DNA from: Ipomoea triloba
Lineage: Eukaryota; Streptophyta; Magnoliopsida; Solanales; Convolvulaceae
Length of the DNA: 64,000 nucleotides
Direction of reading: 5' to 3'
Assembly: GCF_003576645.1 (NCBI RefSeq)
Contig: NC_044920.1
Span: 1,354,374-1,418,373, forward strand
The notes beneath the pieces are model-generated. The model was not told the DNA's origin. It searched no databases and saw only the letters and a list, made by a program, of their open reading frames with translations. Position numbers and translations under genes: made by a program. Shown in pieces: positions 23,215-34,670 of the stretch. Positions within the stretch are counted from its first letter, which is position 1. The number at the start of each line of letters is the position of its first letter.

Positions 23215-23968
23215 GTCGTTTCAAAAGTTCAACAAATAATGTACATTGAATATCAATATTAAGTACACCTAACGTTATTACTAGCTAGTTGCTCTAAACG
23301 TTATCATTAAGTGCATCAATATGAAAGACGTTATCATTAGGTGCACCAATTCTAAAAAGGAAAATTACTTACACTATTAAGTAAAAAAGGGTTGCAGTTT
23401 TAAGTGATTTTACTTGCACACTTGCACTAATTTACTTGTACTTTTAACACATGTTACTTGCACCAAAGTTTAAGTTATTTACAAAAATGTCACTGATTCG
23501 TTAAATCTGGACATGTAGACGGTTGCAATTGATTCTAAGTTCATTCTTGAGCATCCATTCTCACTTAAGCATGTTTCTAGGTATGTATGTATGTATGTAT
23601 TATATATTTTCATGGTATAGATTCTGTTTTTCTTCTTTTTTTTTTTTCCTAAAAAAATATGCATAAGACATAATGCAATGGTAAAGTCCCCCAAACAGAA
23701 ATTCTTTTGGACACAATGCAGTTCTTCGTTTTCATTTTCCTCACAGCATTGACTGTCTAAATATCCATTTAGCTAGCCTACCTTACTTAAAATTGATTTT
23801 AAGTTTTTGTATTGAGTGGAGAAATAGGATTCATTTTGTAGACACCAACTAGCTAGATTGAAATGAAGGCTTATTTGAATTGAGCATGTGGCAATAATAG
23901 CTGACATATCGAATTTTCTTAGTTGAAGAAATTGCACATGAAGGAGGGTAAATAATAAATATTACATT

Positions 23969-24831
23969 TAAGCCTTGTTTGGTAAATAACTGTTAGCTGA
24001 TTGGATTAGAAAGAAGATTAGTTGATAACATTAGCTGATTGTAGAAAGATGTTTGGTAAATTAGCGCTATTAGTTGATAGCTGTTTGGTTTAATTTCTTT
24101 TATCAAAACACTAATTGAAAATGCTACTTTGAGTAGCCTTTTGAATTTTAGTATTTTAATGTTACAAAAAGCTTATTAACCAAACACTTAAATTAATTTT
24201 TGAGCAAATATCATTTTTAGTCCCTCAACTATAATATATGTATCAATTTTGGTCCTTGACTATTAAAAATTTCAAATTAGGTGCATGACTATTCAATTTG
24301 TATCACATTTGGTCCTTGACTATTAACATTTTCAAATTAGGTGCATGACTATTCATTTTGTATCACATTTGGTCCTGTCGTTAAATTTTCCGGCGAAGTC
24401 ACCGGTAACCGACTAATTTATTTAATTTTTATTTTAAAAATTATTTTAATACTCCGTAACTTTTAAATAAAAAAAACTTAAAAATAAAAAATAATAATAA
24501 AAAAAATAAAAAAACGCCGGTCACCCCCGATGACTTCGCCGAAAATTTGGCTGGAAAATTTAACGGCATGACCAAATGTGATAGAAAATGAATAGTCATG
24601 CACCTAATTTGAAAGTGTTAATAGTCAAGGACCAAAAGTGATACAAATTGAATAGTCATGGACCTAATTTGAAATTTTTAATAGTTAAGGACCAAAATTG
24701 ATACATGTATTATAGTTGAGGGACTAAAACTGATATTTTCTCTTAATTTTTTTAACCCAGTCAAACAATTAATAATGGTCAAATAAGCCAAAATTAATTG
24801 ATAGACTAATTATTTACGAGGAGGGCCTTAA
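23969..24831. mobile_element. 'gtttggtaaat' MITE carrying a nested MULE-like MITE
   Basis: The left arm (gccttgtttggtaaataac, ttagctgattg) spans 23969-24201 and the right arm (gtcaaacaattaataatggtcaaataa ... ttatttac) 24743-24831. Arms are inverted relative to each other. Full copies without the insert lie at 28.89-29.21 and 33.12-33.42 kb, and these show where the interruption falls. Confidence 0.65.
24202..24742. mobile_element. Fold-back MITE with arms over 110 bp and 9-bp target duplication
   Basis: The arms (gagcaaatatcatttttagt ... and its inverse ending tgatattttctc) match over more than 110 bp. The inner arms (ccggcgaagtcaccgg / ccggtcacccccgatgactt) pair as well. TTAATTTTT flanks both sides (24193-24201, 24743-24751). 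A 9-bp duplication and long terminal inverted repeats point to a Mutator-type origin. Confidence 0.75.
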
Positions 24832-25134
24832 TTAATTAGCTTCATGGACGTTGGACTTTTTGCTTTGATAATTTGTTTTACTTCCTTTGACCTGCAGCTT
24901 TTGCATTTACAGGCTGTTCAATGACAATAAATTGTTCGTTTCACCTCTTCCGATCCACTGTGACATGGTAGCTAAAAAGATTGAAGATCACACACAGAAC
25001 CGACTCACGTGCGGGTGCACTCAAGTGCTACTATACAAAAAGCATGAATGTTGCACGCCTGGACAACTTAATTGGTCAGAAAGGTGAAATTTATAAAAAA
25101 GATTAGAGAATCTCACTAGGTGTAAGAGCAACCT

Positions 25135-25310
25135 CTCTTAAGTGACATACTCACATTCAGATAACTACATACGAGATTCGGGTACAAAATACACAATTTA
25201 CATACTGAATGCTCACAACATTTAGTATGTAATTGTGAACATTCAGTATGTAAATTTTGTATTTTTTGATGCAGGTGGACCTGGCTCCCGAGTCCACATA
25301 ATTATTTGTC
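25135..25310. mobile_element. Short inverted-repeat element with 'gaacattcagtatgtaaatt' words
   Basis: An internal palindrome (atactgaatgctcacaac / gtgaacattcagtatgtaa) and a ggtggacctgg...gagtccacataattattt end are visible. A close relative is at 31205-31400 with the same words and a ggtccacagaataattt end. Confidence 0.45.
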
Positions 25311-25542
25311 CTAAAATAGTTAAGACATTTTTAATACCCCTAAAATAGCTAGTCTAAGCCTTTACAAAACCCAAACACAATCCGCATATAAACTCAGCTG
25401 CCACCCATTTCATCAATAAAACCATAGCCCAAAAATAAGCAAGGCCCACTGCCTACTAGCCCTTATAATACAGATCCAACGCAGCCCAGAATTAAAACCA
25501 ACCTCTGGTCCAAGCCTTTCAAATAGGCAATTTATATCATGG

Positions 25543-25738
25543 ACTAAGATCCACAAAATTTTACAACACATGACACATAAATTTATAATATAAGATGCAA
25601 TTAATAATTTGTTTTAGGTACATAATTTATATTTTTAAGGTACAAAATTTTATAACACGAGATAAAAAACTTACAACATAAACCCCATATACATACATTA
25701 TGGTCCATACTACATTGTTAACCCTGGTCCATGGTAAT
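25543..25738. mobile_element. Inverted-repeat element, 'ccctggtccatgg' end
   Basis: It shares its ends (catggactaagatcc, aaccctggtccatgg) and aatttataataTAAGATG-like interior with the element at 32318-32655 in opposite orientation. Confidence 0.4.
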
Positions 25739-26471
25739 AAGAATTGCATTTTTGAAGCAATGCAATAGTAAACAGCCAAATATGTACTTTGACCCAAATC
25801 TGTGACCTGCAGGCCATATTCCCCAATCCACTGAACGATGTGTTACAAATGTCTATTTGAAATAAAAGAAAATAAAATAAGTTTCGGAGATCATGCTTTG
25901 TTTGAATTTCGATCAAAAGTATTGATAAAAATGAAATTATGACCTTCAAGTAAGAGAGTCATGTTTCATCCACTGAACTATCAATTTCAAAACTTGTTAG
26001 GTGTTTTTTCTATCACACATGAGTTATCCTTGTCTCAATTTTTGTACTACCTAGTATCCTGTCTTTTTGAGTGACTAAGCGAGTTACTATTCGAAAATGT
26101 GCAATTAGTAAATCACACCATGTGATCCTAGTCGGAAAATTAAAGATCACAAGGAGATAGATAAACTAGCTTAGCTTGTCCATAAGCATAACCAACGATC
26201 GACTCAAATAATCAAGAAAAATCAATAAGTTGCTCGAGCTTGTAACATTGTGATTATCAAATTAAACGTTTGCCTAATTTAATTAGGGTTGCCCTTTCTA
26301 ATACGCTGTCTTTGTATAAAAAATTTCAACCGCGGGCGGCAGGGGGTACACAACGCAGATTAATCTTTGAAAACATTGAAACTTTGTTACTACAATCAAT
26401 TCTAATTTACTCAAATGCTAACATAATTTGAGTTCTGCTCAAACAACACACTCAAATGTATGCATTATATC

Positions 26472-28390
26472 CTAGTATTTCAGCGTGCCTAGAGAGGTAG
26501 CAGCTTTGAGAAGCAGGCCGGAGAGCATGAACGGAGCTGAGAAAAATGGACTGTGGTCACATTCCAAAGTGTACACCGCCGCCGGCGGCCACCTCTTGAT
26601 CATCGCATCTTGCTGCGCCGGCTTAACTACATTATCATGCGTGGCTCTAATATATACCCGAGGCACTCTTTCCACATCATCCTCCCCCTCTTGAAAACGA
26701 GCATTTAGCAATGCCTTGATTGGCCCGGGTCGGAGTAGCATTGTAGCCAAAGTTGAATCCTGTTTTAATCAATCAAACTTAAGTTGAACTATGTTTCGAA
26801 GTAAGAACGAGTAATAAGTGCAATTGTGAGAGATTGACTTGCCTCAAATGGACTTATTTGATAGATGATCTTTCGCTGAAATTCTTTCTTGACAAGTAGA
26901 CTGGTTGGAGTTTCATTCAACCCTAGTCCAAACACGGCATCATACACCTCAAATGCCTCACCAAAATCAGACAAGTCTGGAACTCCCTGTTACGTTGCAC
27001 CACTCTCCTCTTAAACTTACCTTATCATAAAAAAAAAAAAAAAAAAAAAAAAAAGAAGTACTCGACACGTACTATTACAACTTATTACCATATTCCTTTT
27101 TTTTTTTTTGAAAACCATATTACCATATTCCTTATTAATTACATTACATTACTTTTTCTACAGACTCTTTATTATATCTCCTTATATTATGGAATTAACT
27201 CATTCCTCATTAATTACTACATTACATTACTTTTTAATTTTCAATGGACTCTTTTAATTATATCTTCTTATATTATGTAATCAGCTCGTAATCCACAAGT
27301 AATAAGGGATATAAAAAATTTGTTATTACATATATATATATTTGTTAATATGTAACGTAAGCATGTTTTATGGAAGTTGTTGTTGGAGGCACCAAATAAT
27401 TAATCATGCATGATAATGACCATGATATTTGCAGAAAAATATAATTAAAAGAAGACTAAAACAAGAACAACAACAATAATAATAATACTTACATCTTTGA
27501 TGTCTTGTTCGGAGTTGAACCCAGTTTTCAACATTGTAGCTGATACATAAACTGCTAAGCTTATTTTCTGCGGAAACTTGTGACATGCATCTGTTACACT
27601 CAATCCTCCTGCACTATGTCCTACTAGTATTACCTATAATAATTAACACCCAACAATTAATTACCTCCAAATTAATTAGTTAATTAAACAAATGTTATCT
27701 TAAATTTGATTAACAAAAAAATTGGGCACAGGCCAGAATATATCCAACCTCTCAACTAATGGTTCGTTAGGTTGTCGTGATTTACTTTTTCATAATTCTG
27801 TTGGATTAGAGTGCCTCCTGGACTCTTGGGACAAGAATTTTGCCTTTTGTAGACAAGAAAAAAAAACATTAACTTCTCATGAAACATGACCTTCTGTGCT
27901 TCCAAATCCTTAAACAACCCTAATAAGAGTGTTGTTGGTAACACTTATTAGCTAGGGTTTTAGAGAACAACAATAAAATCATGTTTCATGAGTCATCTAT
28001 GATCGGGATTAAAAGAAATTTTACAAATTCTTAATTATTTTAAATTTTTAAGAAAACGCCCATCTTTTAGTCAAAACAAACAAAAAATTGTATGAGAAAT
28101 TTGAAGATCAGACTGGCCTGTTGATTGTGAGGTAAAGAAGCCAAGAAATCAATGAGGGGCTTGTTGTAGTCGTCGAAAGAGAGGACGGAGTTAGCGTCGG
28201 CGGGATCGACGCCGGAGGCTTTGAGGTCAAGGCAGGTGACTTTGCAGCCGCCGGAGTTCTCCAAAAGACACCGGAGTTTGTACCAGCACCACGCGCCACC
28301 ACCAATTCCATGTACTAAAACAAAGTGGGTTTCATCTTTTCCGATCATCTTCTCTTCCAATATCTGCTTTTCCTCAACCTCCTCTCCCAT
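26472..28390 (-). CDS. MES17: Methylesterase, MES17-type (alpha/beta hydrolase)
   Basis: Four exons, 28390-28118, 27633-27493, 26986-26843 and 26759-26472, all phase 0, give 281 residues, the usual family size. MES enzymes hydrolyse methyl esters of plant hormones; MES17 of Arabidopsis acts on methyl-IAA. Visible are the oxyanion HG (THFVLVHGIGGGAWCW), nucleophile Ser98 in VGHSAGG, Asp228 (ATHDNVVKP) and His255 (CDHSPFFSAPF). Stretches such as CLDLKASGVD, GVPDLSDFGE, QQDAMIKRWPP and GLLLKAATSLG are MES17-like rather than SABP2-like. The ATG at 28390 follows an in-frame TGA, so the upstream TTG is not the start. Introns 1 and 3 begin with GC, not GT (CAG|GCCAGT and GAG|GCAAGT). A TA microsatellite lies about 70 bp upstream. 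Substrate is inferred from family only. Confidence 0.9.
27084..27133 (-). mobile_element. Micro-retroposon in MES17 intron 2, 15-bp target duplication
   Basis: ATTACCATATTCCTT is present at 27084-27098 and 27119-27133 without mismatch. The insert is poly-T followed by gaaaaccat. Confidence 0.7.
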
Positions 28391-28454
28391 TTCTCTCCCT
28401 CTCTCTTTCTCTATCTCTTCCAAAATTCAACCACCTTTCCAATATGCATGATTG

Positions 28455-28458
<4 letters not shown>

Positions 28459-28522
<64 letters not shown>
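28459..28522. repeat. (TA)n microsatellite upstream of MES17
   Basis: About 32 TA units, ending 69 bp upstream of the MES17 start codon, in its leader or core promoter. Confidence 0.9.
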
Positions 28523-28527
<5 letters not shown>

Positions 28528-28886
28528 CTAGTACTGTGAACATATGTTGTTGTTTTATTTGTTATTCTATTTTTAAATTTTTATATTTGAAGGAATTTTT
28601 AAATTACATTAATTAATTGTGGTATATATGATATTTAAAATTTTGTATTTGATTATGAAGGTTAATTGGTTCTTGTAGACGATTTTGAAGGCAAATATTA
28701 ATTTATGTGATCATATTTTATAATGTAAAAATTATTACTTTATTTAAAATCAAAATTATAATTATAAAGTTGTAATTGTTAGAAAAGTTAATAAAATAAA
28801 ATAAATGATGTGTAGGAAGTTGAACCCCAAAAAAAAGAGAAAAAAAGGGAGGAAAATTGGAGAGAAAATTAAAAGAAAAGATTATG

Positions 28887-29215
28887 GTCCTATTTGGTAA
28901 ATAATTAGGTCAATTTTGACTTATTTGATCACTATTAGTTGTTTGACTTGGTTAAAAAATTAATATAAATTTTGGTTAATAAATTTTTTGTAACTGTACT
29001 CCAAAATATTAAAATGGAAAAGGCTACTCAAAGCAATATTTTTAATTAACTTTTTGAGAGAAAAAAAATTATATCAAACAACTATATATCAACTAACAGC
29101 TAATTTACCAAACACCGTTATACAATCAGCTAATATTATCAACTAATCATATCTTCTAACCCAATCAGCTAACCGCTATCCGCTAACATCTATTTACCGA
29201 ATAAGGCGTATAAGA
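28887..29215. mobile_element. 'gtttggtaaat' MITE, full copy
   Basis: The left end ctatttggtaaataatt and right end tctatttaccgaataagg are inverted. The interior words (ttgacttatttgatcactattagttgtttgac, ccaatcagcta) match the copies at 23.97 and 33.12 kb. Confidence 0.65.
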
Positions 29216-31204
29216 TGATATAGAGGAATTAAACAAATAATTTGAGGAAAAAACTGGAGAAGGGTTGAGAATGCATGCCTTTATTGAATTAGAAGTTATG
29301 AACGGGTCAGAAAAATAGAAAATTGGTGATACGTGCATTCCCAAGAATTAGGCCATGTTTTCTTGAAATCCGAAACAAATAATCCATTATAAAAGTTGAG
29401 GTTGTCGGCCTTTGACATTGATTTGTTTATATTTTATTTAAGGTTGATTGCAGGCCTCCACCATGGAACTGTTACCTAGTCTACCACTCTATCATCATCT
29501 TCCGAGATTGTGCGGGCCAAATGATAATACAATCATTATATAATCAACTGTGGTTTATTTTAGCCTGCATGAACAATTTAGTGGGTCACATGAATTAAAT
29601 TTGAGAAAAAAAATTATGAATCGAGTCTCACTAACAACAGTGTGAGAGTAACATTTTAAAGTGAGGAGCTCTTTATACGCAGTAAGCGAGAGGGCTCTTA
29701 GGGCATATGTTCTGTTGAGTTGGGGCGTGAGACTCTTGAGGTTGGGGATTCAACGTCATGAGAAGAAAACATAGTTTATTTTACAAAATAAACTACTGGC
29801 ATAAAGATCATTATTAATATACTGGAGTTTTATTTTTAAAATGTTGAATGTTAATTTTTTTTAAAAAAAATATTTTTTTTATATACTAAAAGTTTATTAT
29901 TTAATATATTATATAAATAATTTTTTTTATAAAATAAAAATAATCATTTAGTATATTAAAACTTTTCATGATAATAAGTAAATGCAAAAGGCATTTGAGA
30001 TCAGACTTGTATAGTTGTATGTAGTGTGTGTCCCTTTGGAATATGAGCCTGCAATCCAATCATTGTATATCATTTAGGAATACTTTGGCCGTCTTATTTC
30101 ACATTGTCTTATTTAACTTATCAAATTGTTTGTAATGTATTAATTTAAGAGAAAATAATGATGTTTTTTTTTGAAGATAGAAAACAATGATGTTAATTTA
30201 TTAATTATACTTATATTGTAGAATTAGTCATGAATGATTATTTTATACAAATTTTTATTTTTAATTATATATAAATTGATAGTTTTAATCTATAACTTAT
30301 AGTTTTTGTTAACATTGACAATTTATTTTGAATTTTTAAATTATTAAAATATATTAGTTGTTCTGGTGTCGGTTAAAACAATTGTAACTCATACTATTAT
30401 ATATATATATTGATCTATTGCCCATCATAATTTAGATTGATCTATTGAGAAATATATGAGCCAATTTTCTTGGAATTTTCTATATTGATCTATGTTCTAT
30501 AATTTATAATTCCAATACTAAATACAAGAATTGTTTATAATTCCAGGAATTTCCACACAAAGTTGTTGTGCATCACTTTCAAATTAAAATATATCTTTAT
30601 TTTCTTGGAATTTTCTATATTTAGAGATTGACACAATTATTAATATGTTATACTTAAATTACTACTATTTATTCTTGAGCAAATAGTTAGGTATATGAAA
30701 AAAAAAAATATGATGACATTTTCATAATTATTATAAACTTTGATCATGTACCGAACAAGCTTGAGAGTACGTACATCCATGAATTGAATAACTAACTGTA
30801 CACTCAAAATCAAAAAAGAGTTCACTCAAGTTAATTGCATTGATTTGTTATAGTGCAACAAACTTGTGTGCTTTCTTTTTATATCCTAAGTGCGCCATTA
30901 GTTACCGCGGATGAACCGTTAAGTTATTTCAATGCACTCCTAAAGTTCATAATAATTATGAAAATGTAACAAAAAAATTTCCATTAATTTCAACTATTGT
31001 CTCTTTGATCAATTTAGATATACAATTGAGATTATTCCACATTTTTTTAATATAAAAAGACATGTTATCACTGTGTGTGTTGTATTGTGTGAATAGTTAG
31101 TTTCCAAATTTTGGTTGAGTGGTCAAGCCACATTGTGTTGTCTACGTGAGTGCGCCACAGTGTTTAGTTGAGCATTTGGGATGCTTATTTGTTTATCCAT
31201 CATC
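29216..31204. other. Intergenic, no gene seen
   Basis: AT-rich sequence with scattered TA runs, no supported exon, and one micro-insertion at 30152-30194. Confidence 0.5.
30152..30194 (-). mobile_element. Micro-retroposon with 14-bp target duplication
   Basis: AAAATAATGATGTT (30152-30165) recurs with one mismatch at 30181-30194. The insert is tttttttgaagatag, on the minus strand CTATCTTC plus poly-A, close to the LINE 3' end TTTTTCTTC plus poly-A at 22.88 kb. Confidence 0.6.
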
Positions 31205-31400
31205 CTATTCACATCCCATGAACTCAGGTCCACCGTGCAAAGTAATTTCGTGTTTAAAATATACAATTTCTATACTGAATTTTCACAGTTTGAACTGTCA
31301 ACATTTAGTATGTAAATTATGTATGTAAATTGTGAACATTCAATATGTAAATTATATATTTTGAATTCGGATTCACCTTGGGTCCACAGAATAATTTGCC
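31205..31400. mobile_element. Relative of the element at 25.1 kb
   Basis: It shares aactcaggtccacc..., attgtgaacattcaatatgt and ggtccacagaataattt words with 25135-25310. It has no coding capacity. Confidence 0.4.
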
Positions 31401-31542
31401 GTTGAAAATTGGAATAAAGTTGTAATAGCGGATTCTTATTATATATGCGATCAATTTTCACCAATAACGATTCTACATATGATATTTTAATTTTCTTGTT
31501 TAGGAATAATTTGATCACATTTATTTTGAAATTAACGTAAAT

Positions 31543-31592
31543 AACTATTTACATCAATTGCGTTCAAAAAAAAAAAAACTATTTACATCAAT
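31543..31592 (+). mobile_element. Micro-retroposon with perfect 17-bp target duplication
   Basis: AACTATTTACATCAATT occurs at 31543-31559 and 31576-31592. The insert is only gcgttcaaaaaaaaaa. Confidence 0.75.
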
Positions 31593-32209
31593 TTAAATTA
31601 TATTCCATATATTCACCATATCCAACAAGAACAAAAGTATTTTGAGTGATTAAATCTATACAAAGATTGACCACATAAGAAAGTGGGTGGAGTTATACGT
31701 CGGTACAATACTCAATAATCATCATATTCTCATCTAGGTGATAACCAAACAATATTATTAAAGCTATTGCGCCATGTTGTGTATTGGGGCTTCCATTATC
31801 ATGCATGTGCTATTTGACTTGCTAGTACAACGTTATTCTTCTGTTGATAATAATGTGGCACTTAGTATTAAAAAAAATGAAAAATATGTTGTAAGAGTAT
31901 TTCCTAATTATACACCAAGCAACTGTTTCTAATTTATACTATTTAATTTTTGCAAACCTAATTAGAGCCAATAAAGGTAAACCCCTAACGTGAAATAAAA
32001 AATGTTGGTGTAATTGTTTGTTGAAATGAATGGTTCATATTATTTTGATTTTATGAAAAATTATGTCACAGGTCATAGTTATGCATTCTCGAAATATTTA
32101 CTTTTATGAAAATTTTGATAATCTTGCATTAATATACGTTAGGATACAAAATGATATACTTTGATAAATTTTGAAACACTAATTTAAAAATATCCATTGG
32201 ACATTGGAC

Positions 32210-32239
32210 TATTCGTGCAATGCACGTGTAGTAACTAGT
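32210..32239 (+). mobile_element. Helitron 3' terminus
   Basis: The hairpin CGTGCA-A-TGCACG (32214-32226) is followed by tgtagtaa and CTAG (32235-32238), then T. This matches the Helitron 3' rule (hairpin, about ten bases, CTRR, T). The 5' end and any cargo upstream were not identified, so the element is probably small and non-autonomous. Confidence 0.65.
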
Positions 32240-32317
32240 GGAGTATATAAAATTCAATTTGTAGCGTGAAATTCGAAAGTTATTCGCTTATTGGTTGTAC
32301 AAAAATCAATCCTTAAA

Positions 32318-32655
32318 CCATGGACCAGGGTTCACAATGCACTGTGAACCTTAGTGCATGTGTATGTGTTTTATATTGTGAGTTTTTGTATCTTATGTTA
32401 TGAAATTTTGCATCAAGAGTATGAATTTTGTATTTGAAATAAATTAATAATTGTGCCTTATGTTGTGGATTTTTGTGTCTTATGTCTTATAAACACAAAT
32501 TATGTACCTAAATCATATTTGAAAAACAAGTAAATACATAACATGTGTATGTATCTTGTCTTGTGATTTTTTGTGTCATGTATTATGAAATTTTTGTACT
32601 TTACGAGTATGAATTTTGCCTCTCATCGTTTAGATCCAAAGTTCATAATATGATG
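32318..32655. mobile_element. Inverted-repeat element, 'ccatggaccagggtt' end
   Basis: The ends ccatggaccagggttcac and gatgtggaccagtg, and an interior of repeated ttgtgtcttatgttgtgaatt words, match the opposite-strand element at 25543-25738. Confidence 0.45.
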
Positions 32656-33119
32656 TGGACCAGTGATATAAATTGCCACAAAAATCGAATGGGAATAGTA
32701 GTGACCATCATCATCATATTGTAGGGTCTATACGAAGATTGTTGCAGAGAGATTGGATTTGTATTGTGAAAAGTGAAAACATATTCACAAGACAAATAAT
32801 GTAGAGATTGGATGGGCTCAAAGTTTGAAGTCCAACATTTGAGATATTTAATATTTTGAGCTTCCCCTGGAAGGAATTCAACCACTGCTTTGTGAAAGTA
32901 TTGTGAGGGTGACTTTTTCACGATTAATGTGACATTTTTTTTTTTTTGGCTTTCTTTCACTTTCTAAAAAATATAAAAAGTACCGACTTACTTATGGTTA
33001 TAGGAAATTTAACGTATGAGGTAAATGTAATTTTGAATCCACTTTTATGATAAATATCTCACCGAATCACCGATTGACCTTAAATAAAATAAGATCATTT
33101 CCTCACAAGTAATTTAACT

Positions 33120-33425
33120 GTGGGGTTTTTAGTAAATAACTTATAGATGTTAGCTAATTGGATTAGTGGATTTGACTAGTTGATAGTATTAGTTGATTGT
33201 AGAAAGATGTTTGGTAAATTAGTTGTTAACTGATAGTTAATTACATATCAAATGACTCTCTCAAAAGTTTATTAAAAAAATTGCTTTGAGCAACTTTTTG
33301 AATTTTAATATTTTAGAGCAATAAAATGTTATAAAAAAACTAATTAATCAACATACTTATATTAGCTGTTTAACCAAGTCAAACAACTAATAATGGTCAA
33401 ATAAATAAGTTAAAATTGTGATTTT
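33120..33425. mobile_element. 'gtttggtaaat' MITE, full copy
   Basis: It contains gtaaataacttatagatgttagc, gatgtttggtaaattag, gctttgagcaactttttgaatttta and gtcaaacaactaataatggtc in the family order. Confidence 0.6.
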
Positions 33426-33627
33426 AATTGCAAATCCTTATTGTGTTGAATCTCCCACCATTGATAAAGATGCTTTTATATCATTAAGCACGACTATTTG
33501 AGCGTAAGTAAATGCAAAAATTTATTTGTAATTATTACACTTTCTTCGTTGTGCAACTGAATGACCAATCATGAGTAATAGTTATTAAATTTTTTAAATT
33601 AAGCAAAAAATATATATGTGAAAATAT

Positions 33628-33667
33628 ATTAATAGTGCTTCTTTCTAAAAAAAGATTAATAGTACTT
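33628..33667 (+). mobile_element. Micro-retroposon with 13-bp target duplication
   Basis: ATTAATAGTGCTT (33628-33640) recurs with one mismatch at 33655-33667. The insert is ctttctaaaaaaag. Confidence 0.55.
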
Positions 33668-34124
33668 ACATATATCTCGAACCACAAATAAAATTTTGTT
33701 TTGAGTCTTTTTTGTACATTTCTAGGACTATCTATTCCTCATAAGTATTTCTTTACGCCTGCTTTACATTATTATAAATAAATAAAATATTAGTAGCTAG
33801 CAAATTCTACAATACACACACACCCACACGATAATAAGTAAATTACATAGAATGGCTAATTTGAAAATCAAGAAAACTTACTTTGACAAACTCTTTAACT
33901 TCTTCACAAAATTCTAGTACGATAATAAAGTGTAATTAGATTTTGATGATGTAAAGTGTAAAAAGTAAGGGGTTGTTTACTAAAATGGAAAATTGAGAAT
34001 TTTCAAGAAAAATAGAAAATTGGAGAAGTGGAAGAATGGAAAATGAAAAAATTGTTTACTAAAATAATCTCTCAAATGGGCTATCTCTTCTCCATTTTCT
34101 ATCTTCTAGTATAAATTTGGAGAA

Positions 34125-34232
34125 TCCCATTTTAGACTCTTTTTTTTTTTTTTTTTTTTTTTGGGAAAAGGGGAGGGTAATACCCGATACAATCATTGGC
34201 TTTTCCTAATGAAAGCCCTCCCATTTTAGACT
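34125..34232 (-). mobile_element. Short poly-A retroposon, 14-bp target duplication
   Basis: TCCCATTTTAGACT stands at 34125-34138 and 34219-34232. The 80-bp insert is poly-T followed by gggaaaaggggagggtaata and flanking sequence, so on the minus strand it ends in poly-A. It is either a truncated LINE or a SINE tail. Confidence 0.7.
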
Positions 34233-34329
34233 TCTTTGAAATGGAAGAATGGAGAAAATGTGGGTGAACAATGCTTCTAGTGTGGGAGGTTGATTGTTCA
34301 AACCCTACTAGGCGCGCGCTATTATTATT

Positions 34330-34490
34330 ATTATTAGGTAAACATGTGTGTGAGACGGTCTCACGAGTCTCAATCCATGAGACGGGTTGGATCTTTGATT
34401 AATGAATTACCATTTTCCCTTTTAATTACTATTATTTACTTATTATTATTTTTTGAAAACTTATTATTATTTTTTGAAAACTTACGTAGT

Positions 34491-34521
<31 letters not shown>

Positions 34522-34670
34522 GGTAAACATGTGTGTGAGACGATCTCACGAGCGAGTCTCAATCCATGGTTGGACCTTTGATTAATGAATCGAATATTTG
34601 ACCTTATTAATCAAAGATTCGATCCGTCTAACAAATTGAGACCCGTGAGATGGTCTCACACAAGTTTTTG
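34330..34670. mobile_element. 'gagacggtctcac' MITE, one full and one partial copy
   Basis: gtgtgtgagacggtctcacg...gtctcaatccatg occurs at 34348 and 34530. The inverted end gtgagatggtctcacacaag lies at about 34645. A third copy is at 62258-62403. ATT microsatellites precede both copies here. Confidence 0.6.

Larger units (their letters stand above)
21831..23260 (+). pseudogene. Degenerate LINE ORF2 fragment, twice interrupted
   Basis: Translation gives a decayed L1 endonuclease: EDLNDIALADEQWG, QRFVNDLNDFSLLDLG, then LDRVLW. After the insert come AKLVVLPNFT, an LIIIxxFF remnant of the SDH block, and FRFERGRLT. Stops and frameshifts are frequent. It is interrupted by an inverted-repeat element at 22031-22448 and by a younger LINE 3' end at 22882-23202. 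Orientation is opposite to the fragment at 18.2-19.0 kb. Confidence 0.7.
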
